This document shows, piece after piece, positions 25,596 to 34,215 of a stretch of 64,000 bases of DNA (its first letter is position 1; the number at the start of each line of letters is the position of its first letter). Both the position numbers and the translations under genes were made by a program. The stretch spans positions 744,001 through 808,000 of the forward strand of contig NZ_QPEJ01000018.1 of the NCBI RefSeq assembly GCF_003335085.1, written 5' to 3'. The notes under the pieces are model-generated. The model searched no databases. It was given only the letters and a program-made list of their open reading frames with translations, and was not told the DNA's origin. This DNA comes from Polaribacter sp. WD7 (lineage in GTDB: Bacteria > Bacteroidota > Bacteroidia > Flavobacteriales > Flavobacteriaceae).

Positions 25596-26846
25596 ATGAG
25601 AACATTATTTAGAAATTACGCAAATACGTTTAGAGGACTCTCTACAGAGGTTTGGTGGTTGTCTTTAATTACGTTTATCAATAGATCTGGTACAATGGTA
25701 ATTCCGTTTCTGTCTTTATACCTTACTAAAAGTCTTAATTTTACATTAACTGATGTAGGGTGGATTATGTCCTTTTTTGGTTTAGGTTCTGTTGTAGGAA
25801 CTTGGATTGGAGGAAAACTTACAGACATTATTGGTTATTATAAAGTTATGTTTGTAAGTTTAGTGTTAACAGGTGTTTTATTTGTGTTGTTGCAATATGT
25901 AGAAACTTTTTACGGTTTTTGTGTGGGTATATTTTTAGTTATGCTTGTAGCCGATGCTTTTAGACCAGCTATGTTTGTGGCTTTAAGCGCTTACAGTAAA
26001 CCAGAAAATAAAACACGTTCTGTAACTTTAATTCGTTTGGCAATCAATTTGGGGTTTTCTGCAGGTCCTGCAATTGGAGGTGTTATAATCACAACCGTAG
26101 GTTACCAAGGCTTGTTTTGGGTAGATGGTATTACCTGTGCTTTGGCGTCTATTTTATTGCTTAAGGTGTTACATCCAAAAAAGGTAAACATTTTGGATGA
26201 GGTAAAAACGGCAAATCCTATTTCTGCTTATAATGACAAGGCTTTTTTGATTTTTTTTATAGCCATGTTTATTTTTGGATTTGTCTTTCTTCAATATTTT
26301 TCTACTATACCTTTATACTATAAAGATAGTAGATTGTTGTCTGAATTTGAGATAGGGTTACTTATGGGGTTTAATGGGTTTTTCATTTTTCTTTTTGAAA
26401 TGCCTTTGATTAAATGGTTAGAAGATGCAAAAAAATCAAAAATTAAATTGGTAACTCTTGGTTTATTTCTAACAGCTATGAGTTTTGTAGTCTTAAATAC
26501 AACAGGTTGGATAGGAATTTTAATTCTTGGAATGGTATTAATGACTGTGGGAGAAATGATTGCTTTTCCGTTTTCTAATGCATTTGCAGTAGAAAGAGCT
26601 AAAAAAGGAAACCAAGGAGAGTATATGGCTTTATATAGTATTTCTTTTTCTTTATCACATATTTTTAGTCATAATACAGGAATGCAAATGGTAGCTAAAT
26701 TTGGTTTTACTATAACTTGGTATGCAATTACAATTTTTGCATGTGTTGGGGTTGTAATTCTTTTATATTTACTACATGTCTTAAAAAAAGAGCATAAAAA
26801 TTTTACATTTCAAGAAGTTCAAACTAATAAAGGAGAAAACCAATAA
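25596..26846 (+). CDS. MFS transporter, DHA1-like, putative drug efflux
   Basis: A 416-residue major facilitator protein with about 12 hydrophobic helices. Motif A is in the loop after helix 2 (GGKLTDIIGYYKVM). A motif-C-like NLGFSAGPAIGG in helix 5 is characteristic of proton-driven drug antiporters of the DHA1 group. The substrate is not predictable. The ATG at 25596 (MRTLFRNYANTF) is preferred; an in-frame ATG at 25563 would add eleven polar residues. The gene is preceded by a 26-codon ORF and a strong terminator, suggesting regulation by attenuation. Confidence 0.87.
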   Translation: MRTLFRNYANTFRGLSTEVWWLSLITFINRSGTMVIPFLSLYLTKSLNFTLTDVGWIMSFFGLGSVVGTWIGGKLTDIIGYYKVMFVSLVLTGVLFVLLQYVETFYGFCVGIFLVMLVADAFRPAMFVALSAYSKPENKTRSVTLIRLAINLGFSAGPAIGGVIITTVGYQGLFWVDGITCALASILLLKVLHPKKVNILDEVKTANPISAYNDKAFLIFFIAMFIFGFVFLQYFSTIPLYYKDSRLLSEFEIGLLMGFNGFFIFLFEMPLIKWLEDAKKSKIKLVTLGLFLTAMSFVVLNTTGWIGILILGMVLMTVGEMIAFPFSNAFAVERAKKGNQGEYMALYSISFSLSHIFSHNTGMQMVAKFGFTITWYAITIFACVGVVILLYLLHVLKKEHKNFTFQEVQTNKGENQ

Positions 26847-27116
26847 TAATACTAAACTTTATAAAGAATATAAAAAGAATACTTAAATCAAATAAGGAAG
26901 TTAAAAGGTATGGTACTTATTAATAGTGTGTAAAATGTCTGTAATAATTTTTTTTATCGCAAGAAAAAATTACTATCTACACCAAATATGCTAATAAAGA
27001 AGTTTAAAAGAAATTGTTTAAAGGTAATTCTATATGTAACTACTTTAGCTCTCTAATTGTCAAAGAAGTATGCATTTTATTTAAAAAGATTAAGACAGTT
27101 TTAGTAGTATATTGTA

Positions 27117-27530
27117 TCAATTTTTGAGTTCTCTTATTCTCATTGGCATACTATCAATTAATGATGATATTTTTTTTAAAGATATTAATTTTGTCTGTCT
27201 GTATTTCAATTCTCCGTCCAAACCAATAAGTAGCACTTCAAAGCTGTTAGTTTTTTTTAAATGCGTTATCTTTTTATTTTTGAAAGGAAACCAATCTGAC
27301 TGAAAACCCATTTTAAATTCATTTTTTGTAAAATTGTAAATAACCAGTTTTCGTTCTAAAAGCCCTTTTTTATCATTAGCTAAGAGATTCATTTGGTTTT
27401 TAAGTGTTGCATTATTTTTATCATCAACAAAAACCAACAGGAGTCTATCTTTCCATTGATGTTTCTTTAAATCCTGACCTACTAAATTAACAATAAAAAA
27501 AACAAAAATAAGGAAATGTAAACTCCTCAT
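27117..27530 (-). CDS. DUF4174 protein
   Basis: A 137-residue secreted or periplasmic protein with signal peptide (ending NLVGQ) and a DUF4174 domain: DRLLLVFVDDKN at the start, VLLIGLDGELKYRQ, and the terminal SLIDSMPMRIRE block. The fold is thioredoxin-like, but no CxxC is present. The function is unknown. It lies 6 nt downstream of the S15 hydrolase pair, so it is probably part of that operon. The 270 nt between it and the convergent MFS gene hold nothing I can identify. Confidence 0.85.
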   Translation of the reverse strand: MRSLHFLIFVFFIVNLVGQDLKKHQWKDRLLLVFVDDKNNATLKNQMNLLANDKKGLLERKLVIYNFTKNEFKMGFQSDWFPFKNKKITHLKKTNSFEVLLIGLDGELKYRQTKLISLKKISSLIDSMPMRIRELKN

Positions 27531-27536
27531 TTAAAA

Positions 27537-29354
27537 TTAGTTTATTGCTTTTTTAAAAGCATCTTGACCACCTACAATAGGAATCGTAATTTTTGTACCC
27601 GTTAAATCTACTGTCAATTCGGTACCAGGTTTGGGTAGCAAAGTGTACTCAGAATCACTAGAGAAAATCATCAAACCTATTTGTTGTCCTTTTTTTATAA
27701 TTTGATCATCAGGTTGTAATTTAAAAGTCATCTCGTAAAACTTCCCTTTTTTTAGAGGTTTACTTTTAGTTAATGATTTATAATTTTGTAAATCTGCCCA
27801 TCCTTTTGTAATAATATTATCTGTAATTTTTGCACGTCGTCCTTTACTCCAAGGTAAAGAAACTAAATAAACAGATAGGTTAACTGCTTCTTTAGAGCTT
27901 GCTGCTTTTATGGTAATAACAGAGGTTCCAGAAATATGAAGATCTTCTTTTAAAATAGGTGTAGTGTATAGTAAGCGATGATTTGTATAATCTGCCTGAG
28001 CTAAAGAGGCTGCAGAAAAAGAATAATTGTCTATTAAAGTTTCTGTTTCCTTAATTTCCAATTTTTCTGTAGACAAATGTCCAATTCTAGGAGCTCCGCC
28101 TTTTAAATAAAAAGTAATTTCTTTAGCATCAGGATTTGGGTATTCTTTATAAGGTGTTGGTTCGCTTCTTTTGTCGTTTTCTCTAACAATCCAAGCTTTG
28201 GCATCATTTTCTACATTATTTTCAATTCCGTGTAAATAACGAGTAAACCATCTGTTCATCATTTTTACAGGAGGTGGTCCTCCATGTCCATTTTGATGAT
28301 AGTAAATTTGAGTTGGTAAGCCCATTTCAGAAGCTTTTTTATAAATTCTATAACTATGTTCTGGCATTACATTCCAATCGTTAAAACCGTGAGACATTAG
28401 TAAGGCTGCTTTCATCGGTTTCATATCATTTAAATAGTCTCTTCCAGCCCAAAAATCGTTGTAATCTCCAGATAATCTGTCCATTCCATTTGCTATTTCT
28501 GTATCTCTTACAACTTTGTTATTTCTAGCTCTGTTTTCTTCTTTTCCACTATGGATAAAATCGTATAAAACATCAATATCTTCACCTAAATATCCTCCTG
28601 GAGAACGAACCAAACCATTAGAACGATAATAATGGTAATAAGACGTATTAGGAGCAACAGGTATAATTGCTTCTAAACCGTTAACTCCAGTTGTTGCTGC
28701 TGCAAGCGGAATAGTTCCGTTATAAGAAGTTCCTGTCATTCCTACCTTTCCTGTAGACCAAAATGCAGTTACTTCTTTATTTCCTTCTCTTTCTGAAAAA
28801 CCTTTTGCACGACCATTTAACCAATCTATTACAGCTTTAGGCGCTAAAGATTCGTTATCGCCACCAACGGTAGGTGCACCATCTGATAACCCCGTTCCTG
28901 GTGAAGATGAATGCACAACAATGTAACCTCTAGGAACCCAAGTTTTTATTTGTGAATTAGAGATTATTGGACGTTTGCCCGTTCTTTTTACGTTAGACCT
29001 TGTAGGTTCTGGAACTTTTTCACCCAATTCATGTTTTACGTTCCAAAATAATTCTCTTCCTCCGCTAGCAACTCCAGAATAATAAGGGCTTGACTCATAT
29101 ACAATAGGTAACTTTAACCCGTTTTCGGTTTGTGCAGGTCTTGTTACATCTACATGCATTCTGTCTAATTTACCGTCTCCATCAGAATCAAAAGTTGTTT
29201 CTACCCATAGGTCATGACGAATCCAATTTTCAGGATTTTTAAATGCTGTTACTATTTGAGCTTCTCCATTTTTAAATACGGGTACAGCTTGTTCTTGTGC
29301 TTGAATGGTAAAAGCAAAAACAAATAAACAGATAGATTGAACTATTTTTTTCAT
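27537..29354 (-). CDS. CocE/NonD family hydrolase, X-Pro dipeptidyl-peptidase type (S15)
   Basis: A 605-residue secreted serine hydrolase. After the signal peptide (ending IQAQ) is an EF-hand-like DSDGDG (56-61), then the alpha/beta hydrolase core with nucleophile S210 in MTGTSYNG, D326 in SHGFNDWNV and H357 in NGHGGPP, and finally the jelly-roll PepX C-terminal domain. GTSYNG and the overall order resemble Xaa-Pro dipeptidyl-peptidases, so cleavage of X-Pro dipeptides is likely, but cocaine-esterase-like activities share the fold. It lies 9 nt downstream of a second S15 gene. Confidence 0.88.
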   Translation of the reverse strand: MKKIVQSICLFVFAFTIQAQEQAVPVFKNGEAQIVTAFKNPENWIRHDLWVETTFDSDGDGKLDRMHVDVTRPAQTENGLKLPIVYESSPYYSGVASGGRELFWNVKHELGEKVPEPTRSNVKRTGKRPIISNSQIKTWVPRGYIVVHSSSPGTGLSDGAPTVGGDNESLAPKAVIDWLNGRAKGFSEREGNKEVTAFWSTGKVGMTGTSYNGTIPLAAATTGVNGLEAIIPVAPNTSYYHYYRSNGLVRSPGGYLGEDIDVLYDFIHSGKEENRARNNKVVRDTEIANGMDRLSGDYNDFWAGRDYLNDMKPMKAALLMSHGFNDWNVMPEHSYRIYKKASEMGLPTQIYYHQNGHGGPPPVKMMNRWFTRYLHGIENNVENDAKAWIVRENDKRSEPTPYKEYPNPDAKEITFYLKGGAPRIGHLSTEKLEIKETETLIDNYSFSAASLAQADYTNHRLLYTTPILKEDLHISGTSVITIKAASSKEAVNLSVYLVSLPWSKGRRAKITDNIITKGWADLQNYKSLTKSKPLKKGKFYEMTFKLQPDDQIIKKGQQIGLMIFSSDSEYTLLPKPGTELTVDLTGTKITIPIVGGQDAFKKAIN

Positions 29355-29363
29355 TTTATTGTT

Positions 29364-31286
29364 TTATTTTAATACTGAAAATTGAATTGATGAGTCTGTG
29401 AAAATAGTGTGTGTTTGAGTTTTAAAGTCGGCTTTATCTGCTTTGTAAATATTATCTACATAGGTTTGCGGATTTAAATCAATCAAAGGAAACCAAGTAC
29501 TTTGAACTTGAATTTGCAGTTTGTGCCCTTTTTTAAACGTATGAAAAACATCTTGTAAGGTAATGTTTACAGCTGTTTTTTTGTTGGGAGTAAAAGGTTC
29601 TGGAAATTCAAAACTATTTCTAAATCTACCACGCATAACTTCGCTTCTTACCATTAAATGATAGTTGCTCATTTTTAGATGGTTTTGCATATTTTCATTG
29701 TTCTCTTCCGCATCTGAAGGATGAACATCTATAACTTTAACAATCCAATCTGCAGCGGTACCTGTAGTGGCAACTTTTAATTGTGCTAAAATATCTCCAG
29801 CAAGCGTATAGTCTTCTGTTAAAACATCAGTTTCAAAGACCAAAACATCGGGTCTTCTTGCTGCAAATCGTTGGTCGTCTGTCATGTATTTTCTTGGAGT
29901 AAAGACGGTTTTAATATCTTCAGAATACGGTACAGGGTGTTTTACATCACTAATAAATTGTATTTTTTCTGAGTTCTCCTTGCCAGTAGTTAGTTTCTGG
30001 TTGTTAGACAAATACCAATTCTCTTTTTTGGTATTTTTAGGAGGCCAAGAGTCATAAGATTTCCATTCTTTTTTTCCAGAATCAAAAACATAAGCTTCTG
30101 GTAAGCCAGAGTTTTTATCACCATTGCCTTTTAAGAAATGATGAAAAAATTGAGTTTCAACTTTAGCTTGATATTTTAATGATATAGAATCTCCAAAATA
30201 ATAATTACCAACGGTATTTTGTACAACATCTCTAGCCCATTTTCCATGATCCCAAGGCCCAAAAACCAACGTATTGTAATTGTTTTTACCATGTTTTTCT
30301 ATGGCTTTGTAGGTTTCTAGAGGTCCGTACAAATCTTCTGCATCAAACCAACCCCCAACAATCATAGTGGCAACTGTAGATGGTACTTTGTCTAAATGTT
30401 GTATAATGCCTTTACTTTGCCAGATAGAATCGTAATTTGGATGTTCTACAATTTCTTTCCAAAAGAAGTCATCAATTTGATTTTTACTCTTGGTATTGTT
30501 TACATCTAGTTTTTCATACTCAAAATATTCATTTAAATTTTTAAGAGGTCCTTTGTCTAAGAAAAATTGATATTGATCTTGGGTATTCATTTTAGGAAAA
30601 GAATACCAAGCAGTATCTGTAGGAGTGTCTTTAAATGTACCAAATAAAGAAATGGCTCTAAAATAGCTTAATAAAAATGCTCCATTATGATGAAAGTCAT
30701 CAAAGAAAAAATCGCCAATACAGGCTTGTGGTGAAGCTGCTTTTAATGCAGGATGTGCGTCTATTGTAGATACTGTTGCGTAATGACCAGGATAAGAAAT
30801 TCCCCAAGTACCAACTTTTCCGTTATTGTTTTCTACATTATTAACCAACCAATCAATAGTGTCATAAGTATCAGAAACTTCATCAGCCTCGTTTTCTTTT
30901 TTGTTGGGTATATAGGCACGCATATTGTCGTAAACACCTTCACTCATCCAACGTCCACGAACATCTTGATACACAATAATGTATTTGTCTTTCATTAAAT
31001 GCGTGTTAGGCCCAATTTTAGTTTTCATTTTTGCACCATAAGGCTTAGAACTATAAGGCGTTCTTTGCATTAAAATAGGATATTTTTGGTTTTTGTCTTT
31101 TGGAGAATAAATGGTTGTGTGCAATTTTACACCATCTCTCATAACAATGTCTACTTCTTCTTTAACATAGTTTTCAGCAACAAAATTTTTGTTTTTTTCT
31201 GTTTTTGGTGATGTGTTTGTAGAGCAGCTATATGAGAATAAAAGGATACCCAATAGTACAAAACGAACAAAGAACAATCTTTTCAT
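29364..31286 (-). CDS. CocE/NonD family hydrolase lipoprotein (S15)
   Basis: A 640-residue paralogue of the next gene, with a lipoprotein signal (SYSC, C21). The nucleophile is S164 in WGISYPGHY, acid D in GGWFDAEDLYG and histidine in GPWDHGKWA, with a PepX C-terminal jelly roll ending in QIQVQSTWFPLIDLN. The GISYPG motif resembles the CocE/glutaryl-7-ACA acylase subfamily more than true PepX. The pair suggests breakdown of exogenous peptides or acylated amines at the cell surface; the substrate is not determinable. Confidence 0.88.
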   Translation of the reverse strand: MKRLFFVRFVLLGILLFSYSCSTNTSPKTEKNKNFVAENYVKEEVDIVMRDGVKLHTTIYSPKDKNQKYPILMQRTPYSSKPYGAKMKTKIGPNTHLMKDKYIIVYQDVRGRWMSEGVYDNMRAYIPNKKENEADEVSDTYDTIDWLVNNVENNNGKVGTWGISYPGHYATVSTIDAHPALKAASPQACIGDFFFDDFHHNGAFLLSYFRAISLFGTFKDTPTDTAWYSFPKMNTQDQYQFFLDKGPLKNLNEYFEYEKLDVNNTKSKNQIDDFFWKEIVEHPNYDSIWQSKGIIQHLDKVPSTVATMIVGGWFDAEDLYGPLETYKAIEKHGKNNYNTLVFGPWDHGKWARDVVQNTVGNYYFGDSISLKYQAKVETQFFHHFLKGNGDKNSGLPEAYVFDSGKKEWKSYDSWPPKNTKKENWYLSNNQKLTTGKENSEKIQFISDVKHPVPYSEDIKTVFTPRKYMTDDQRFAARRPDVLVFETDVLTEDYTLAGDILAQLKVATTGTAADWIVKVIDVHPSDAEENNENMQNHLKMSNYHLMVRSEVMRGRFRNSFEFPEPFTPNKKTAVNITLQDVFHTFKKGHKLQIQVQSTWFPLIDLNPQTYVDNIYKADKADFKTQTHTIFTDSSIQFSVLK

Positions 31287-31395
31287 GATGGTTATGTTTA
31301 GTGATGGCTAAAATTACAAAACAAAAAAGTGTTATATGAAAATGATTTGTTAAAATGATTTTAAATACATTTATACAACTTTAAATAGAAAAATC

Positions 31396-32142
31396 ATGAG
31401 ATTATTGATGTTGATTGTATTGGTGGTGTTTATAAGCTGCCAAAACAAAAAAGAAAATACACCTGTTAAGAGCAATACTACAGAAACTGAATATAAAAAA
31501 CAGCTTGAGTTAACTAAAAACAGATACAATGTAGCTTTTTTAATTATGAATGGTACATATAATACAGAGTTAACAGCGCCTTATGATATTTTTCAGCATA
31601 CTATTTTTAGAGAACACATTAAAGCGATGAATGTTTTTACAGTAGCCAATACAGATGCACCTATAACTACTTTTGAAGGGATGCGAATTTTACCAGATTA
31701 CAATTATTTAAAAGATGCGTTGCCTAAAATAGATATCTTGGTAATTCCTTCTGCAGAACACCACTTAGATACTGATTTAGAAGATGAAGCTATGATTGGT
31801 TTTGTACAAAAAATAGATAAAGAAGCCCTATTTATGACTTCGCATTGTGATGGTGCTTTTGTTTTAGCCAAAGCAGGTTTGTTAACAGGTAAAGTATCTA
31901 CAACTTTTCCTAGCGATATTGATAAGATGAGAATAATGTTTTCTAATTTAGATATTAGAAAAAATGTTTTATTTGTACACGATGATAAGTACATTACTTC
32001 AGCAGGTGGTGCTAAATCTTTTGAAGCAGCTTTATACTTATGTGAAATTTTATACGGTAAAGAAATTGCAAAATCTCTTGCAGGTGGTTTGGTTATTGAT
32101 TGGAATTTGGAAACTGTACCGCATTTGATTATTAAAGAGTAA
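31396..32142 (+). CDS. DJ-1/PfpI family lipoprotein
   Basis: A 248-residue protein with lipobox FISCQ (C15) and a DJ-1/PfpI (class I glutamine-amidotransferase-like) domain. The nucleophile-elbow cysteine is C151 in TSHCDGAFVLAKAG. The upstream acidic residue E59 in NTELTAPYD is in the position usual for the family, and SAGGAKSFEAALYL follows later. Secreted DJ-1 homologues are uncommon compared with cytosolic ones. Chaperone, glyoxalase or protease-like roles are reported across the family, and I cannot choose between them. Confidence 0.85.
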   Translation: MRLLMLIVLVVFISCQNKKENTPVKSNTTETEYKKQLELTKNRYNVAFLIMNGTYNTELTAPYDIFQHTIFREHIKAMNVFTVANTDAPITTFEGMRILPDYNYLKDALPKIDILVIPSAEHHLDTDLEDEAMIGFVQKIDKEALFMTSHCDGAFVLAKAGLLTGKVSTTFPSDIDKMRIMFSNLDIRKNVLFVHDDKYITSAGGAKSFEAALYLCEILYGKEIAKSLAGGLVIDWNLETVPHLIIKE

Positions 32143-32170
32143 ATCCAAATCATCACAAAAAAATGTAAAA

Positions 32171-32203
32171 AAGAGGCTGTCATATTGAGAGCCTCTTTTT
32201 TTA
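32171..32203. terminator. Bidirectional terminator between DJ-1-like and M61 genes
   Basis: The stem AAGAGGCT / AGCCTCTT with an 11-nt loop has a T-run on the plus strand, and A-rich sequence on the left gives Ts on the minus strand. It serves two convergent genes. Confidence 0.8.
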
Positions 32204-32205
32204 TT

Positions 32206-34065
32206 TTACAATGCCTTTAACCAAGCATCTCTTAGTTTTTTCTTTGGATTTGTATCAGGCAAATCTTCAATTACCAAACTTTCAATTTCAGTTGTACCTT
32301 TAATAAAGGTGCCTTCTAATTTTAAAACTTCTCCACCTCTAATTACTTCAAATGTAATTTTATCTCCAGCTTTCCATCCTACAGATTGGCCTATAAAATT
32401 TCTGATATTTTGTAGTGTAACCTCGGTACCATTTACAGATTTTAAGACATCGTTAGGTTTTACACCTAAAGCAGCTAATGCTGTATTTTTTCTATCGGTA
32501 AAAAAGATTTCCCTTTTGTTGTTGGCAGAGATAAACATTTGTCTACTGCTGTCAAAAAAGTACCCTGCATCTATATTTTCTTTTTTCTTGGTTACACCAA
32601 CCTTCTCAAAGTATTGGTCATAGTTAATTGCTACATTTCCTGTCAAATGATTATCGAAAAAAGTACCCACAGAAGGATATGTCATTGCAACTATTTCTGC
32701 TAAGATTTCATCATCTTTAAAAGGTTTGTGTTGCCCGTATTTTTCAGATAAATCTTTCATTAAATTTCTAACGCCATAAGTACCTTTACTTTCTTCTCTT
32801 AGCAAAATGTCAAGTGTCATACCAATTAAAGCACCCTTCTGGTATACATTTCCATAGTTTTTTGCATACTTGTCTTCTAAAATATTTTTACTCATTTTGG
32901 TAAAAGACATCGTGTCATTATAACGCAAAGAACTTGCAATTTTATTTTTCATCTCGTCAATAAACTCCTGATCAGAAATTAAGCCTTGATTTACCTGAAA
33001 TAAATTTGCAAAATATTCTGTAATTCCTTCGTACATCCATAAATGTTTAGACATGTTTGGTTGGTTAAAATCAAAAGAATGTATTTCTTCAGAATGCACA
33101 GATAATGGTGTTACGATATGAAAAAATTCATGAGAAACAGTTCCGTTAATCATTCCGTTTGTCAATTGCTCTTTGCTGTATGTTTCAGGAAAGACTACAG
33201 TTGTAGAAGATAAATGTTCTAAAGCACCAAAACTACTCCAAGCATATACTTTAGGATCAAATAAATACACTAAAATATTGTATTGGTTAGTGGTAGAAAA
33301 TCCTTCTAAAAAATTAGTTTGAGCCGCTACCATTTTTTTCAAATCTTCCTCCATATCTTTTGCAGCATGTATGTTGTTAGGAGAGTATAAAGCCAAAGAA
33401 ACTACAACTCCGTTTACAGTAAAATCTACATTATTTAAAGGGGCATACATGATTGGGTTATCAGAAATCTCATCATACCTATTGGCTAAAAATATATCTT
33501 TTGTATTGTCTTCTTTGGTCTTATTTTTGGTAATTAACGAAGTCGTTTCATACAAATCTGTTGGATGAGAAATTGTTAATTGATAAGGTGTTTCTTTTTT
33601 ACCTTTAAAATATCCTACAAGACCAGGTAAGTTCAAAAAGAAATTTTTACCTTCTTCAATATTAGTGCCTGCCATGACGTAAATACCATGTTCTATTTCT
33701 GAGTCAAAAGTATCATTAACCCAATAGGTTATTTTTTCTAGTTTAGGGGCGTTGTTTATAAGCCAAGAGTTAGTGTCTAATTTGTTTACACTTAGCTCAT
33801 TTCCATTTTTATCGAACGCTTTTATATCTGTTACGAATTGGCCATAATTGCTCATTGCATAGGTGCCAGGGACAATAGCAGGTATTTGATATATAATGCT
33901 TTGTTCGGTTATTTTTCCTGGATCAACTTCAATTTTTATTTTGTCATCAACTACATTATTTAAATCTATTGCTACGGCTATAATTTGTTTTTTTGCAACT
34001 ATTTTAGAAGAAGCACATCCTACTAAAAATAAAGCAACAATAAGGGAAGCAAGTATATTTTTCAT
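32206..34065 (-). CDS. M61 family metallopeptidase with PDZ domain, lipoprotein
   Basis: A 619-residue periplasmic or surface lipoprotein (C17 in LVGCASS). The N-terminal M61 beta domain is followed by a gluzincin catalytic domain with HEFFH (312-316) and the third zinc ligand E346 in WMYEGITEYF. A C-terminal PDZ domain (about 520-600) is recognisable from ALGVKPNDVLKSVNGTEVT. M61 enzymes are glycyl aminopeptidases or related broad aminopeptidases. It has its own -7 element upstream and converges on the DJ-1-like gene across a shared terminator. Confidence 0.92.
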   Translation of the reverse strand: MKNILASLIVALFLVGCASSKIVAKKQIIAVAIDLNNVVDDKIKIEVDPGKITEQSIIYQIPAIVPGTYAMSNYGQFVTDIKAFDKNGNELSVNKLDTNSWLINNAPKLEKITYWVNDTFDSEIEHGIYVMAGTNIEEGKNFFLNLPGLVGYFKGKKETPYQLTISHPTDLYETTSLITKNKTKEDNTKDIFLANRYDEISDNPIMYAPLNNVDFTVNGVVVSLALYSPNNIHAAKDMEEDLKKMVAAQTNFLEGFSTTNQYNILVYLFDPKVYAWSSFGALEHLSSTTVVFPETYSKEQLTNGMINGTVSHEFFHIVTPLSVHSEEIHSFDFNQPNMSKHLWMYEGITEYFANLFQVNQGLISDQEFIDEMKNKIASSLRYNDTMSFTKMSKNILEDKYAKNYGNVYQKGALIGMTLDILLREESKGTYGVRNLMKDLSEKYGQHKPFKDDEILAEIVAMTYPSVGTFFDNHLTGNVAINYDQYFEKVGVTKKKENIDAGYFFDSSRQMFISANNKREIFFTDRKNTALAALGVKPNDVLKSVNGTEVTLQNIRNFIGQSVGWKAGDKITFEVIRGGEVLKLEGTFIKGTTEIESLVIEDLPDTNPKKKLRDAWLKAL

Positions 34066-34087
34066 GATTTTAAATTTTTTAGAATCG

Positions 34088-34095
34088 CAAAAGTA
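34088..34095 (-). promoter_or_regulatory. Probable -7 element of the M61 gene
   Basis: The minus strand reads TACTTTTG, 22 nt before the ATG. No -33 TTG lies at standard distance. Confidence 0.45.
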
Positions 34096-34175
34096 TCAGA
34101 ATAAAAGTATCTATTTATAGATTTAACAAAAATTTTACAGCCATGACAAACGATAGCTTATAAAAACAAATGGCT

Positions 34176-34209
34176 TTTGCTGTAATCTTTGCAAAAACAT
34201 GTATTTTTG
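34176..34209 (+). promoter_or_regulatory. Candidate ygiQ promoter, near-leaderless
   Basis: TTTG (34176-34179), a 22-nt spacer and TATTTTTG (34202-34209) fit the consensus. The implied start is only about 2 nt before the ygiQ ATG at 34216, so the mRNA would have almost no leader. Confidence 0.4.
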
Positions 34210-34215
34210 CAGTAT

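Noticed and set aside
26847-27116. Small gene or RNA between the MFS and DUF4174 genes
   Set aside because: There is no ORF of note, no promoter-terminator pair and no clear hairpin.
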